Assembly: GCF_901709675.1 (NCBI RefSeq)
Contig: NC_051095.1
Location: forward strand, 619,001 to 683,000
Reading direction: 5' to 3'
Length of the DNA stretch: 64,000 nucleotides
DNA from: Syngnathus acus
Lineage: Eukaryota > Chordata > Actinopteri > Syngnathiformes > Syngnathidae
In this document: positions 1-11,206 of the stretch, one piece after another
Layout of the letters: each line of letters begins with the position of its first letter
Position numbering within the stretch: position 1 is the first letter of the stretch
Notes under the pieces: generated by a model
Database searches by the model: none
What the model saw: the letters and a program-made list of their open reading frames with translations, nothing else
Told to the model about the DNA's origin: nothing
Translations under genes and position numbers: made by a program

Positions 1-289
1 CTCCCAGTGAACATAAGAACTCTTGTCTCCTTTGCGAACGAACCGGCTTAGGCTAATTGTACCGCAAAGACTCTTTCCAATTGATCAAATGCAAGATCCG
101 TTTTTGAAAGAGCGCGGTGCGTGCCCTCAGCTCGTCCACGAGATCTTGGGAGGGCGGGATCTGCGCTGCGCTGCGGCTGCTGGACTCGCACGGGAGGACG
201 GCTGGCTGGGGGAGCGTGGTCTTGTCAGCTCAACGCTATTTTCGGACTGCTTCAAGTGATCCCTTTGCGTTCAGGTTCATGCGGGAACG
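1..289 (+). promoter_or_regulatory. 5' flank / untranslated leader of NLR-A
   Basis: This stretch matches the reverse complement of 53716-54003 upstream of NLR-C almost base for base, so both genes probably inherited the same promoter and leader. A polypyrimidine run and AG at about 265-274 (ctttgcgttcag) look like a splice acceptor, so the start codon at 290 lies about 15 bases into the second exon, with a non-coding first exon upstream. The homology is already under way at base 1, so its outer edge lies outside the window. No TATA box is evident. Confidence 0.5.
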
Positions 290-3200
290 ATGGCTCTGGA
301 TATGAAAATCAAGGGCCTGCTGTTGGAAACGCTGGAAGACCTGGGGCAGGGGGACTTCAAGAAGTTCAAGTTTTATACGAACCTGCCCGAGAGCGTCAAA
401 GAAAACGCAGACCGGACTGACATCGCCGCACAGCTGATGAACAGGCACGGCAAGAACGCGGGGGAGAAGACCATCGAGATTCTGGAGAAGATCAACAACT
501 ACAACCTGGCCCAGAAGCTGCGCAACGACCTGGCGCAAATCACAGGTAAGGTGAATGTGGCTTCTGGTGGGGGAGGGGGGGGGGGAGTTCATCCAGAAAG
601 CAGCTTACCTGAAAACTCTCAGGTGATACAAATGATCCTCCTTCACTTGCCTCCTTGAGGGGAAGGGGAAGCGGCGGCGGCGGCATGGCTGCGGCACGCT
701 TGCGGCCAGGCCTAAAGACGGTTTTGCGACACGGGATCTCCTTCTGCGCCCTCAGGTAGCATCTCCTCAGTCGATAACGAGCAGATCGGCAAATTCAAGC
801 GGGAGCTGCAAGAGAACCTGCGGAAGATCTACCTCAACGTTCCCGAGGGCAACACGGAGTACAGCGAGCAGAAGACTCTGGAGAATGTCTACACCAAGCT
901 CAACATTAGACGCGGCGTCGCCGGTCTCCCCGACAAGCAGCACGAGGTCCTTCAGATGGAGATGTGCGGCGTGGCCGAGGAGGAGTCCATCCAGCCGTGC
1001 GACATCTTCGAAAGCCAGAAGCCCCTTCGCACGATGCTCACCGTGGGCTTCGCGGGCATCGGGAAGACTTTCCTAGTGCGCAAGTTTGTCCTGGACTGGG
1101 CCGGCGGGAGAACCAACACAGACGTGGACTTCATCTTTCCCTTCGCCTTCCGCGAGTTGAACTTGGAGGAGGAGAAAAGCTTTTCGCTGGCGGAGCTCAT
1201 CCGACTCTTTGTCTGGGAGAGCGAGGCCATCAAGATGCTGGACCACATCTTGGTCAGTCTGCAAGAGTCGGCCAACCGCCACTACCAGTCCAGCAAGATC
1301 AAGATTTTGTTTGTGCTGGACGGCCTGGACGAGTCCCGCCTCAAACTGGACCTGAGTGACGAGCGCAAGAAGCGCCTGGATGTGACCCGAGCCTACCCCG
1401 TGGAGGTGCTCCTGGCGCATCTCATCAAGGGGAACCTGCTTCCCTGCGCCCGGGTTTGGATCACCACGCGGCCCCAGGCGGCCCACGACATCCCGCCGCG
1501 CCTGGTGGACAGCAGAACCGAGGTGAAAGGCTTCAGCGACTCCCAGAGGCTGGACTACTTCAGGAAGAAGTTCCCCGCCGAGGAGGACGTCATCAAGCAC
1601 ATCCAGAAGTCCCGCACCATTTTCATCATGTGCCACTTGCCCATCTTCTGCTGGCTCACCGCCACCGTTCTCCAAGACTGTCGGGATGCCGGAAAGGAGC
1701 TGCCCGAAACCCTGACCGAGATGTACACAGAGTTCCTGCTCTATCACCTGGACAAGTCCAAGGAGCGAGACAGCCGGAAGAGCACAGAGTACGTCACAGC
1801 GTTGGCCAAGCTGGCTTTTCAGCACCTGATGAAAAAGCAACAGATCTTCTACGAGAGCGACTTGCGGGAAAGCGGCTTGGATGACCTGCAGGGCACAAAA
1901 CACTCGGGAGTCTTCACCGTGGTCTTCAAGGAGGTACCCCCGCTCAAGAAATACCAACGCAGGATGTTTCAGTTCATCCACCTGACCGTCCAGGAATATC
2001 TGGCCGCGCTCCACGTGATGATGAGCTTGTTCCAGGACAACAAGAACGTGCTGGACAATTCCAGGTGGACGCGGAAAGGCCTCCTGTTGCTTTGGAAGCG
2101 GAAGCAGCTCACTCGGGTACACGAGGCGGCCATCCGCAAAGCCTCCAAGAGTGAGGGAAACCTGGACTTGTTCCTCCGCTTCCTGCTGGGCCTCTCCTTG
2201 CAGTGCAACCAGGATCTCCTGGGTGAGCTGCTGAAGGTTCCCAAGAACTACAGACACAGCAACGCAGAAACTGTCCGCTTGATCAAGCGACGGATCAAGC
2301 GGAATTCTCCCGAGGAGAACATCAACTTGTTCTACTGCCTGAAGGAGCTGAAGGACGAGTCCCTGCTGGAGCAGATCCAACAATACCTAAAAGGGGGGCA
2401 ATTGTTCACGGAGGACCTACCTCCGGCCATGTGGTCGGCCCTGGTCTTCTTCTTGCGGGCTTCCGACGAAGCCATGAGCTGCTTCGAACTCCAGAAATAC
2501 GCTCCGTCCGAGAAGGGGCTCCTGATGCTGCTGCCGGTGGTCAAGGCTTCTCAAAAATCAGTGTAGGTGCCGTCGAGCCAGCACGCTGAACCGGCCGCGC
2601 ACATGTCAGCAGCCCAAACCCTCTTGTCTTCTCAGGCTCAGGGGCTGCCAGCTGAGCAAGAAAAGCTGCGAGGCGCTGGCCTCCGTTCTAAGCTCGCCCG
2701 GCAGCCTGAGGGAGCTGGATCTCGCCTACAACGACTTGCGTGACGACGGGCTGGAGGCGCTCGCCGCCGGACTGGCAAAGCCGCAGTGCACCTTGCAAGT
2801 TCTCTGGTAAGGCTCCCCTCGAGCGGCAGAAGGCCAGCCGGCCCAAGAACCTTGGGCTTGTGTCAGCCGCCCTCTTGTCTTCTCAGGCTCCGGAACTGCC
2901 AGCTGAGCAAGAAAAGCTGCGAGGCGCTGGCCTCCGTTCTAAGCTCGCCCGGCAGCCTGAGGGAGCTGGATCTCAGCTGGAACGACTTGCACGACGACGG
3001 GCTGGAGGTGCTCGCTGCCGGACTGGCAAAGCCGCAGTGCACCTTGCAAGTTCTCAGGTAAGGCTCCCCTCGAGCCGGCCCAAGAACCTTGGGCTTGTGT
3101 CAGCCGCCCTCTTGTCTTCTCAGGCTGGCACGGTGCAAGATCGGCACACGAGGATGCGTCTCACTGGCCAAGGCTCTCCGGTCCAACCCCTCCCACCTCC

Positions 3201-3301
3201 AACAGCTGAACCTGGGGTGCAATGACATCGGAGAGGAAGGAAAGCGGGCCTTGGAGGAGGTCCAAATGGATTCTCGCTGCAGTCTGAAGATCGAGTGGTA
3301 G
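290..3301 (+). CDS. NLR-A: PYD-FISNA-NACHT-LRR inflammasome-type receptor
   Basis: Exons 290-545, 756-2562, 2636-2806, 2887-3057 and 3124-3301 join in phase to 860 residues. Residues 1-85 are a pyrin death-fold domain (starts [18 protein letters not shown]) that would recruit ASC-like adaptors. The large exon carries the fish-specific FISNA segment and a NACHT ATPase with Walker A GFAGIGKT (about 183-190) and Walker [10 protein letters not shown] (about 270-278), then helical NACHT-associated domains. Two symmetric 171-bp LRR exons and a terminal LRR exon ending EW-stop follow. The TAG at 2564 lies inside the intron, because splicing at gt|gtaggt completes a valine codon. The family are cytosolic sensors that oligomerise on ligand and activate caspase-1. 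No B30.2 domain is present. Closest in style to fish NLRP3/NLRP12-like or NLRC3-like genes; the exact orthologue cannot be told. Confidence 0.9.
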
Positions 3302-4030
3302 GTTCCAAACATCTTCCAGGGTGTCGTTGAAGAAAATGGCTTCCAACAAGTCGCTAGCGCCTAGCTCCAAAGCCAGATTTACTGACATCAGATTGAATAA
3401 AGTAGAGAAGCACACATGAAATCAATCAAAGGAAATGTTTTTATACTAACTTCATGATGTGCACTTTGACATCACAAATGTTTTGGGCCATATTGCCTGA
3501 ATGAAGTGTTCAATGCATATTGCCAGAATGAAGTGTTCTGGTGTTTTTCCTCAAACGCTGAATGCTTGGTTATATCTCTCTTATGTTTTGTCTAGGATCT
3601 TTGATGTGACACCAATATTGGATCCTTGGGGAGAGTTCTGAGCACGAATGGATGGATGGATGGATGTGGATGCATGCAGAAGCTCGCGAAGGATGCGTTT
3701 CCCCTGGAGCGTATGGCTGAGGACGCCCGCTGTCCAAAAGGAAACGGCAAAGCCTGTCCTTCACGTTAGTTGCTTGATTCTCCGACCGATGATAAGGCAT
3801 AAATATTTCCACATTTCACAAATAAGATGTGAACTCCAACACAGACGTGTGCTCCTGACACTCTCCTGCCATCCAAACTCGTGGCGGGCGGGCCTTGACC
3901 CTTGACCCTCCCCTTCCTCGCCTAATTTGACCTGCTGGCACCAAACGCCGACCAATGGTGAATGTTGAGGCAAATAATAATCGCATCATCATGCCTTCAA
4001 TTGACTTCTTTTTAAATGCACTTTGATGAC
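3302..4030 (+). repeat. NLR 3' UTR and downstream flank, duplicated unit (copy A)
   Basis: This non-coding stretch is shared with 15249-15960 (copy B) and with the reverse complement of about 49680-50445 (copy C). It contains a poly(A) signal AATAAA at 3396-3401, matching 15343-15348 in copy B, so the first about 100 bases are the 3' UTR. The rest is duplicated flank, including a small ATGG microsatellite near 3648 that is shorter in copy B. Relative to copy C, copy A lacks about 19 bases near 4040. Confidence 0.75.
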
Positions 4031-4068
4031 TAAACTAAAAGTTGTAGAATGAACTATGAACTCTCATT

Positions 4069-4413
4069 ATGATGTTACGATGGAGCGTACACCTGTACGT
4101 CATTTGTTGTGCGTTTTATGCCGTATTTTGTGTTTACTGCAGTGACGTGAAGTTTTCTCATGTACTATGTACCGTGGACATTTTACGTGGGTTTTTACCT
4201 TGTTTGCGGCAACGGCAAATAGAAGTGAGGTACAGTGATCCCTCTTTTATCCCGGATAATTGGTTCCAAGAGCATCCGCGATATGTGATAATCCGCAAAC
4301 TTGTTTTTTTTTTAACATACGTACATACATACATACATACATTGTTTGTGTATCAGTAAGTGTATATTCAACCATATAAGTGCATATGTTATCATTAAAA
4401 GATGAAATAATAT
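4069..4413 (+). repeat. Shared A/C flank with embedded MITE-like repeat and (CATA)n
   Basis: This corresponds to the reverse complement of 49293-49630. Inside, about 4232-4300 reads as a short interspersed repeat starting gtacagtgatccctctttta. The same family recurs at 38676-38829 and 49306-49480, and its terminus (acagtaatccct) reappears near 9606 and 16120. A (CATA)n tract lies at 4318-4342. AATAT at 4409-4413 is the empty target site of the solo LTR found in copy C. Confidence 0.6.
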
Positions 4414-4547
4414 CCATTCATCGGTTACGATTTGAAGCTTTGCGGGATTGTATTGATAGAAAACAATTCATAACAACAATGAAGCAAGGAGTAATTACTT
4501 TGATACCCAAGCCTGGAAAAGATAAGAGACTGTTGGATGATTTAAGG
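4414..4547 (+). pseudogene. L1/Tx1-type LINE reverse-transcriptase fragment
   Basis: Translation gives a degenerate LINE-1-like RT motif, including GVITLIPKPGKD, typical of the start of the RT domain in fish L1/Tx1 elements. The same fragment occurs inverted at 48591-48687 beside NLR-C, so it predates the duplication. Here it is cut off by BEL/Pao sequence. A further piece of the same kind of element resumes near 5625. Confidence 0.65.
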
Positions 4548-4559
4548 ACTCGAATTGTT

Positions 4560-5590
4560 TTTCTTCTGGAGCAATCGCAAACAGACTCAAAGAGGGAAGA
4601 AGTGCCAAAATCCAGGATTTCCACAGGAGATGGCATGCTTGCACAACGGAAGGAATGTCAACCGGAAAAGCTCCATCTTCAGACTGGACCCAGTCCTTGA
4701 CCATGGCTTCTTGAGGGTTGGTGGTCGCCTGAGCAGGATGGCTATGCCAGAGGTACCGAAACATCCAGCTACCTTGCCTAAAAGGCATCACGTTTCAGAG
4801 CTTCTGCTTCAACACATTCATCAGCGAGTTGGCCATTGTGGCAGAAATCACATCTTGGCAAGTTTAAGGCAAAAATATTGGATTCCTTGTGCAAATTCTC
4901 TTGCGAGGGAAATTGTGAACAATTGTGTCCCCTGCAGGCGGAACTGTGCAGGTGAACAAAAGGTGGCCGATCGTTTGACTCCTGACCTCCCTCCATTCTC
5001 ACATGTTGGAGTGGATTACTTTGGACCAATAGAGGTGAGGAGAGGGCGTGGCATGGCAAAACGTTATGGCGTGCTATTTACTTGCCTGACTACTAGAGCA
5101 GTCCATTTGGAAGTAGCACACTCAATGGATACAGACTCTTGCTTGCGTGAATGAATGCCTTTAGGCGCTTCGTAGCCAGAAGAGGCCAAGTGAAAGAATT
5201 AAGGTCGGACAATGGAACTAATTTGATCTCTGCTGAAAAGGAGCTACGGGAAGCACCGAAACGATGGAACATGGATCAAATTGAGCGTAGTCTTATCCAG
5301 AAAGGTGTCAAGTGGACGTTCAATCCTCCAGCCGGTGCGCACCATGGAGGCATCTGGGAGGGCATAATAAGAATGGTGAAAAGGATATTATCCTCCATCA
5401 CAAACCAGCAGTCTTTGGATGATGAAGGTTTAGTAACAGTGATGTGCGAGGTTGAATCCATCCTGAACAGCCGTCCTTTGACAACCGTTTCCAGTGACCC
5501 TAATGACTCGGAACCACTGACGCCTAATCACCTACTGCAGCTAAAGGGTATGAGCAACAGCTGTACACAGTGTTTTAAGATAAGCGGGTG
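4560..5590 (+). pseudogene. BEL/Pao retrotransposon integrase fragment, frameshifted
   Basis: The first part (about 4660-5154) carries an H2C2 zinc-binding region (spaced HH...CVPC) and the start of the integrase core (VDYFGP). Reading stops at a TGA at 5152-5154. The core resumes in another frame from about 5151 with SDNGTN and the HHGGIWE region that supplies the catalytic glutamate. The order and motifs fit the Pao/BEL class. No LTRs, gag or protease were seen next to it, and the frame break makes it a dead partial copy. It interrupts the L1-like sequence on either side. Confidence 0.75.
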
Positions 5591-5599
5591 ACAAGAACT

Positions 5600-5826
5600 A
5601 TACAACATCTAACCTTTGAAATTTAAACTGGACTGAAACTGACACTCACAGACATCGTTCGTCCGGCTTTATCAAAGGAAGAGTTATTCATAACAACATT
5701 AGGCTTGTTTTGGATTGAATAGAGACTACGTCTGGTGATCCCGTGGAAGATGACGGCTATGTACTCTTCCTCGATGTTTGCAAGGCCATTGACTCTGTTG
5801 AATGATGCTTTTACTTTAGAAACACT
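5600..5826 (+). pseudogene. L1/Tx1 LINE fragment, continuation
   Basis: From about 5625 the translation resembles the next RT block of L1-type LINEs (SGFIKGR followed by VLFLDVCKAIDSVE), with in-frame stops. It is probably the same inserted element as 4414-4547, now separated by the BEL/Pao fragment. It ends where the accgtaattttcggact repeat begins at about 5828. Confidence 0.55.
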
Positions 5827-5827
5827 T

Positions 5828-5930
5828 ACCGTAATTTTCGGACTAACAGTCGCTCCGGAATATAGGTCGCATGAGCCATAAAATGCACCAAAAAAAACAT
5901 AGATAAGTCACTCCGGAGTTGTCAAGTGGC
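5828..5930 (+). repeat. Short DNA-transposon-like repeat (accgtaattttcgg family)
   Basis: It begins with accgtaattttcggact and continues with a diverged sequence of the type seen at 9603-9768 (inverted) and 15973-16130. This is a widespread fish repeat end; I regard it as a non-autonomous DNA transposon. From 5930 to about 6240 I see no gene or recognisable element. Confidence 0.5.
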
Positions 5931-6289
5931 TTGGTGGTACAAGAGAGTGTAAAATTAGGTATTGGATTTGGCCCAGGCACATTGGCTATCGCAAAACATG
6001 TAGTAGTTCCAAAATGTCACCAGGAGATGGTGTTAAAGCTTGACATAGGGGTGACCTGATGGAAATGAACAAATCTAATCAATTAAATTGTTAGCAATTG
6101 GGAGGAGACGACCTGTTCAAACACGTAGCAACGCACAATTTTGGAACATGACTTTGCTATGCCATCATTTTAAGAGCTTGAGCAATATCAATATATGTGT
6201 TTAAGTTGGAGGAACCCATTCTTGTGTTAAGTACTATTATGTGTTGAGATTGATCTTTATTAGACAAGATATATCTGATTTATGTTGCA

Positions 6290-6832
6290 ATGTTTTGTCC
6301 AACCTGTATTTAACATTGGTGTTCCATCCATACCTGAATGGATTAAGTTGAGAGGAGGCTTGAAAGACATTTACATCTCCCATCTCACCCGCAAGGCGAC
6401 CACGATTGTGAGTGATGTGAGTCACCCCGCTCACTCTTTGTTTGAGCTTCTGCCCTCTGGGAAGAGAGCGGTACAGGAGCCTGCGCTCCCTCCCGCACCA
6501 CCAGACTCACCAACAGCTTCATACTCCAGGCTGTTAGGATCCTGAACTCTCTCCCCCTTTCTGCGTAGCGTCCTGTACTTTGCGCTATGCTTACTGTCTG
6601 CTGTTTGCACACTGGCTCAGTTTTGCTCCTCTTATTTATTGTGTTTATTTGTTTATTATTTATTCATCACTCATATTATTTATTTATTGTTTGTGCCTTC
6701 TTGTTTTTATTTTGTGTCGTCTACTTGTATGTCTATCGTGTACTATGTCTCGTCACCGTGGGATAGAGGAAACGGAATTTCGGTTTCTTTGTGTGTCTTG
6801 ACGTATGAAGGGATTGACAATAAGATAAGATA
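6290..6832 (+). mobile_element. 3' end of a non-LTR retrotransposon (plus strand)
   Basis: About 6400-6545 encodes the C-terminal tail typical of fish L2/Rex-like LINEs (a leucine-rich segment with LPSGKR, then basic residues). It is followed by a T-rich 3' UTR and ends in a short (ataag)n tail at 6818-6835. That tail abuts the tail of an oppositely oriented element, so the two are tail to tail. No intact ORF remains. Confidence 0.55.
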
Positions 6833-7722
6833 AGATAATCCTTTATTATTCCCTCAGTGGGGAAACTCCTTTGTTAGCAGCAGTACACTTAACATATACA
6901 CACACACACGCATGCGGGGAAGGGGGTAAAAGATTTTAAAGAAGTAGAAGGTATATATAATTAAAAAATATGGACAGTGTATACAAAATACACAATACAC
7001 AATATGCAGTGGAGATAAAAAAAAATATTAGATAAAAAAAAAATAGTGCAAGTGAAGAAAAAATAAAAAATAAAAAACAGTGCAAAGAAAGCAGGTAAAA
7101 GAGTGTGAGGTAGACAGATATTGCACATAGTGTCATTGCACATATGGTTATTGCACGTTATTGCATGTTATTTGTCCGTTAGCTACGGTGATCGGCCTGG
7201 TTGTACAGTCTGATGGCAGCAGGGAGGAAGGACCTGCGATGCCTCTCGGTGGTGCATCGTGGGTGACGAAGCCGGTCACTGATGGAGCTCTCCAGGGCTC
7301 TGACAGTCTCATGAAGGGGGTGGAAGACATTGTCCATGATGGAGGACAGCTTAGCCACCATCCTCCTCTCCCCCACCACCTCCACCCGGTCCAGACTGCA
7401 GCCCAGGACAGCGCCGGCTTTCTTCACCACCTTGTCCAGCCTCTTCCTCTCCGCTGCAGTGATGCCGCTGCTCCAGCAGACCACGCCATAAAAAATGGCG
7501 GACGCCACCACAGAGTCATAGAAGGTCCTCAGGAGGCCGTCCCTCACTCCGAAGGACCTCAGTCTGCGCAGCAGGTGGAGTCTGCTTTGGCCCTTCTTGT
7601 ATAGGGCCTGAGTGTTAACAGTCCAGTCCAGTTTATTGTTCAGGTGAACACCCAGGAACTTGTAAGAGTCCACAATCTCTATGTCCGTTCCCTGGATGTT
7701 CACCGGCGAGGGGGAGACTTTA
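6833..7722 (-). mobile_element. 5'-truncated LINE, C-terminal reverse-transcriptase region
   Basis: An open stretch on the minus strand (7703-7179, about 174 residues) matches the region downstream of the RT in many fish LINEs (YKFLGVHLNNKLDW, then RLRSFGV and CWSSG). The 3' UTR runs from about 7178 to 6840 with GGGAATAATAAAGG just before the (TTATC)n tail. The 5' part, with the catalytic RT motifs, is missing. Confidence 0.75.
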
Positions 7723-8817
7723 GCAGACTTTGACTAATAGTGAAAGAAAGAACGAGCAAAACAGGAAACATCTGCATCCGGTGACGGGCTACGGTCAGGC
7801 GCAGTGGTTGCTGCTCGAAGCAAGGTTGCCAAGACAACCAGTGGTGCACGTGCCGTGACGCTGCCCGGAGTAAAAAAACGAAGATGGATTTTTCATTCTT
7901 TTTGAGATTGAACCAAAATCTACTAAGGTGAATTTCCAGAGTCTTCGAATTGGACTTTGTCAAATGTTAAGCTTCAAGGAAGGCAGAGGAGACAGCCGCT
8001 CCGGGCAGAAAGGGGAAGACTCCAATTTTACTTTTTTGGCTACGCTCCTCACGGCCAGACCTTTCCTCTTTTTTAAAAAGAATTCGGATTTTGGAACAAA
8101 GGAGAGCCGATCACTCGACTTGTTCAACCAAATAGGATTTTAGTCCTTTAGTCTCCTCTTTTGTTCTGAGTGGGTGAGTCTTGTTTTTTTTTGTTTTTTC
8201 GACTTGTCATTCTTTTTCTTGCTTATTCATTAAATCTCCTCTTAAGCCTTAATTCGGTTATCGATTATTTCGTATTAACTATGTTGAGCATGGTTTTATA
8301 TGCGGTAATTAGAACTTTAAAATGTCTTTATTTCCCTATCATAGTCATTCTTTGAATCCGTTCAATTCTTTTTAAAGTGAAGACAGCTTTAATCAGATCT
8401 GGTTCAAAGTAGTTCTCTTGAGCTCAGCTAGGGCGAGGGCGCTCTAGTAAATGAACGAATCCTTGAGGTCTTAACAAAGACATCTAAAAATATCCGTAAC
8501 ATAACACAAGCATCAAACAACCGAAAGGAGCCATCATTATGGCGCGGTCATTTCGACGACTCGCCTCGAATTGAGTTACTCGGCTCGCGCGTCGGATGAC
8601 TGGAGAAGGATTGGCGACATAAAGAAATTAGATTGATTCTGGTCGAAGTAATTTAAACTCGGGTGGTTAGATACGGACGAGTCCCTTCACCCCGGCTTAT
8701 CGAACCCTTTGATGGGAAGCCGGTGACACTTTGATAAAAAGTGCGCGTTTGACAGAGTATGTCGCATTTTGGTGGGAAATTTCTTCGACAAAATCCAACA
8801 CCAAGAACAGACATGAA
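7723..8817. other. Intergenic, no gene recognised
   Basis: The stretch contains only short random-looking open frames, some T-rich runs and a moderately GC-rich patch near 8560-8620. I find no splice-consistent coding segment and no clear repeat ends. It may be old transposon sequence. Confidence 0.4.
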
Positions 8818-9248
8818 CGAGCAACAACAGGCTAAACGATAGGTATGCTAACGTGACATAAACACAAACGTAGAGCTGAGAACGGACGGGCCTGACGTAA
8901 CATTCTGAGTTATTCAAATAACGATTACATAAATAACACGTTCATAAAACCATCTGTGTCACCCCAATTCATGAAATCCATCGATCGTCCTTTATGTCAA
9001 CAATGGGTGCGCGCCGCTGACGGCGCTTGCACTTCAAAATATTCCACAGGCCCATATAACCATATATAAATTAGATATCAAATAACTATTGCATAAGCAA
9101 TAATATTATCAAACCACCTGTGCAGTCTAAATCATTACATCCATCAATCAAATTCCTCGTCCTTTGTCAACAACGCCGCGCGCGCCCTGACGTCAGCCTC
9201 GTCGTTATTCCACAGATCTAGTGTATAACTAGATTGTAGCGTTAACAA
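8818..9248 (+). repeat. Interspersed repeat body, direct copy of 16254-16685
   Basis: About 430 bases beginning gagcaacaacaggctaaacg and ending gttaacaaag are nearly identical to 16254-16685 in the same orientation. It is non-coding with GC-rich islands. Together with the inverted end at 9515-9768 it looks like the body and right end of a long-terminal-inverted-repeat element whose left end survives in the other copy. Confidence 0.65.
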
Positions 9249-9768
9249 AGGACAAGGAAAGACGTGGGTTTGGTAAACGGCTCTTTATTTAACAAAACAA
9301 ACTTCCAGGCGTGCGGCGGCGTGGACTTCCAGCCACCGAGGTGGAAGAGAGATCCATAGAATAGGACCGGGCGTGCGTAAAAGCCATGACCCAGCCCCAT
9401 CCACCGTCCCCGGACAGCCACCCGGCCGAGCGCCGGCCCCCGACTTCTATCCACTGAGGTGAAAGAGAGCTTCGTAGAGTAGGACCGGGCGTGCGGCCCT
9501 TCGTCATCTTCGTCATCCCGTGATCAATCTTTGTCCTTTTTGTAAACAACCGCCGCGCCACGCCGCGTCGCGTCGCGCTGTGCTGCTGACGTCACTTGAA
9601 ATTCAAATTACAGTAATCCCTTGCTACATCGTGGTTCCACTTTTTTTTTTCTTTTTGAATTTTTTTTTAAAAAAAAAACACATATAAGTCGCTCCTTATT
9701 ATAAGTCTCCCCCCCCACCCAAACTATGAAAAAAACCCCACGACTTATAGTCCGAAAATTACGGTACT
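9249..9768 (-). repeat. Unique insert plus inverted repeat end (accgtaattttcgg family)
   Basis: 9515-9768 is the reverse complement of 15973-16225, ending cgaaaattacggta. 9249-9514 is not in the other copy. It contains two about 42-bp related units (about 9336-9377 and 9450-9494, both ending ggaccgggcgtgcg) and an A/T run reading ggctctttatttaac. I see no coding capacity. The (CG)n-rich patch at 9553-9578 is low complexity. Confidence 0.55.
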
Positions 9769-10500
9769 TTTTGTGTCGGGACTCCAGTTAAATTGAAAGA
9801 AATGTGAATTGTTACCACTGAAGGACCAATCTATACATATAATATATAATATAATATATAATAATATATATTACATGAGACGCAGGTTCAAAGAGAGGTT
9901 CAATATCGAGGCGCCTTAGTCACGAAAGACAGAATTGCTTCGGAAGAAAATACGGATAATATTAATTATATTAATAATTGTACAGAAAGGGTATAACTGC
10001 ATCTGAGGTAGTATTTCAGCTCAAAGTATTTTTGTTCTTACCTATTAATGGTGATCAATGAGGCAGAACATTTTTCTGTGTCGTTTTAGTGACGGACCAC
10101 TGGCTAAAATCTCCGCTAGGAAAGGCCAGTTTTTCGAAGCTGTTGACTAGCCAAGTTATAGTTAAGTTTCTTAAGCCTTATTAACCACCTCTCACGCCTG
10201 TATATGCAGCTAATAAGGTAATGAGGGTGACGTTTCTGTGTTGTTTCATTGCGGAAGTTTGCATTTGATTTATGTACCTTGTTTATCTGTAGCATTGAAG
10301 CTTACAGCTAATAGAACCACTTGTTTGCTGCAGTATTGTAGTATTGAATATGTTTGTTAGTGGTGGTATATAGTATATGTATTATTGTGATGATGTTTAA
10401 AAGTTTATTTGTTTAACAGTCTTATAGGTATTATATGTTTTGTGATGACGTTTATTAGCAGTAGTGCAATATGATGTGAAAAGAGACCAAAGGAGATTAG
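9769..10500. other. Intergenic AT-rich sequence
   Basis: AT-rich sequence with a TATA/ATAT simple repeat at about 9835-9872. No gene or recognisable mobile element is evident. Confidence 0.4.
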
Positions 10501-11190
10501 TTTGAGCATATTGATTTATTGTTAAGAAATGCACTGTATGTTTATGTTTTTGTTTACACAGTTCTCACGGTCAGTCAAGGTCTGCCAAGTCAAGATAAAC
10601 AGATCAGTAACAAAAAGAAGTCCAAGCTGTCTTTTATATACGAGAGGGCGTCGCCCTGACCTTTGGACGCCACAGCGACGAGGACTTTTGTTCGGAAGGC
10701 AATCGCTCACACGCTGAAACGAGACAACGCGAAGGAGCGCGTGCGTGCAGAGCCGCAAAGCCTTGCTGTTCAAAATCACGTTATTTAGTCAGCTGCACGG
10801 TTGGTCGGTCAGTTAGCGAGCGAGCCAGTCGCTCGGCGAGTCTGAACGACTTGTTGGCTTGTTTGGCGATTGCTCAGACGGTTCACTCGGTCCGCTTGTC
10901 GGTTATTCAGCTTTCAGTCGCTCGCTTTCTCCATAAATGGTCAGTTGTTTACTTTGATTGAAGTTGGGGGGTAAAGGGTAAGTTACTTCTTGAAGGGACG
11001 TAACGACAAGGAAGCCAAGCCAGCAGCAAAGTCATTGTCAAGCAGCCTCGAGGACCAGGAAGGAGTCGTAAGAAGAGCAGACTTTGGCCTCCAGCTACTC
11101 GGAAATGCCGCCACCTTCTGGGCTTTGGACGTGGGACGCTATTGTGGCCGTCTCTTGTGCGAGATAATTAAGGTGATCCCTTTGCGTTCA
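10501..11190 (+). promoter_or_regulatory. Distinct 5' region of NLR-B
   Basis: This sequence is not shared with NLR-A or NLR-C; homology with them begins at about 11172, inside the polypyrimidine tract of the acceptor before the PYD exon. A TATATA at 10635-10640 and a moderately GC-rich stretch with repeated gagcgagc/cagtcgctcg motifs around 10800-10930 could form a promoter. A donor-like gggtaagt near 10976 could end a leader exon. Promoter function is inferred only. Confidence 0.35.
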
Positions 11191-11206
11191 GGTTCATGCG
11201 GGAAAG

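Noticed and set aside
1073-2383. Long open frame antisense to the NLR-A NACHT exon (also at 11668-13314 and 51618-53234)
   Set aside because: Present in all three copies, but it mirrors a GC-rich, codon-biased coding exon. The predicted protein is a Val/Leu/Gln-rich shadow with no family resemblance and no splice or start context of its own.
2564-2566. In-frame TAG ending the NLR-A NACHT exon
   Set aside because: The donor gtaggt starts at 2563; splicing to 2636 completes a valine codon and continues into LRRs. The same arrangement is found in B and C.
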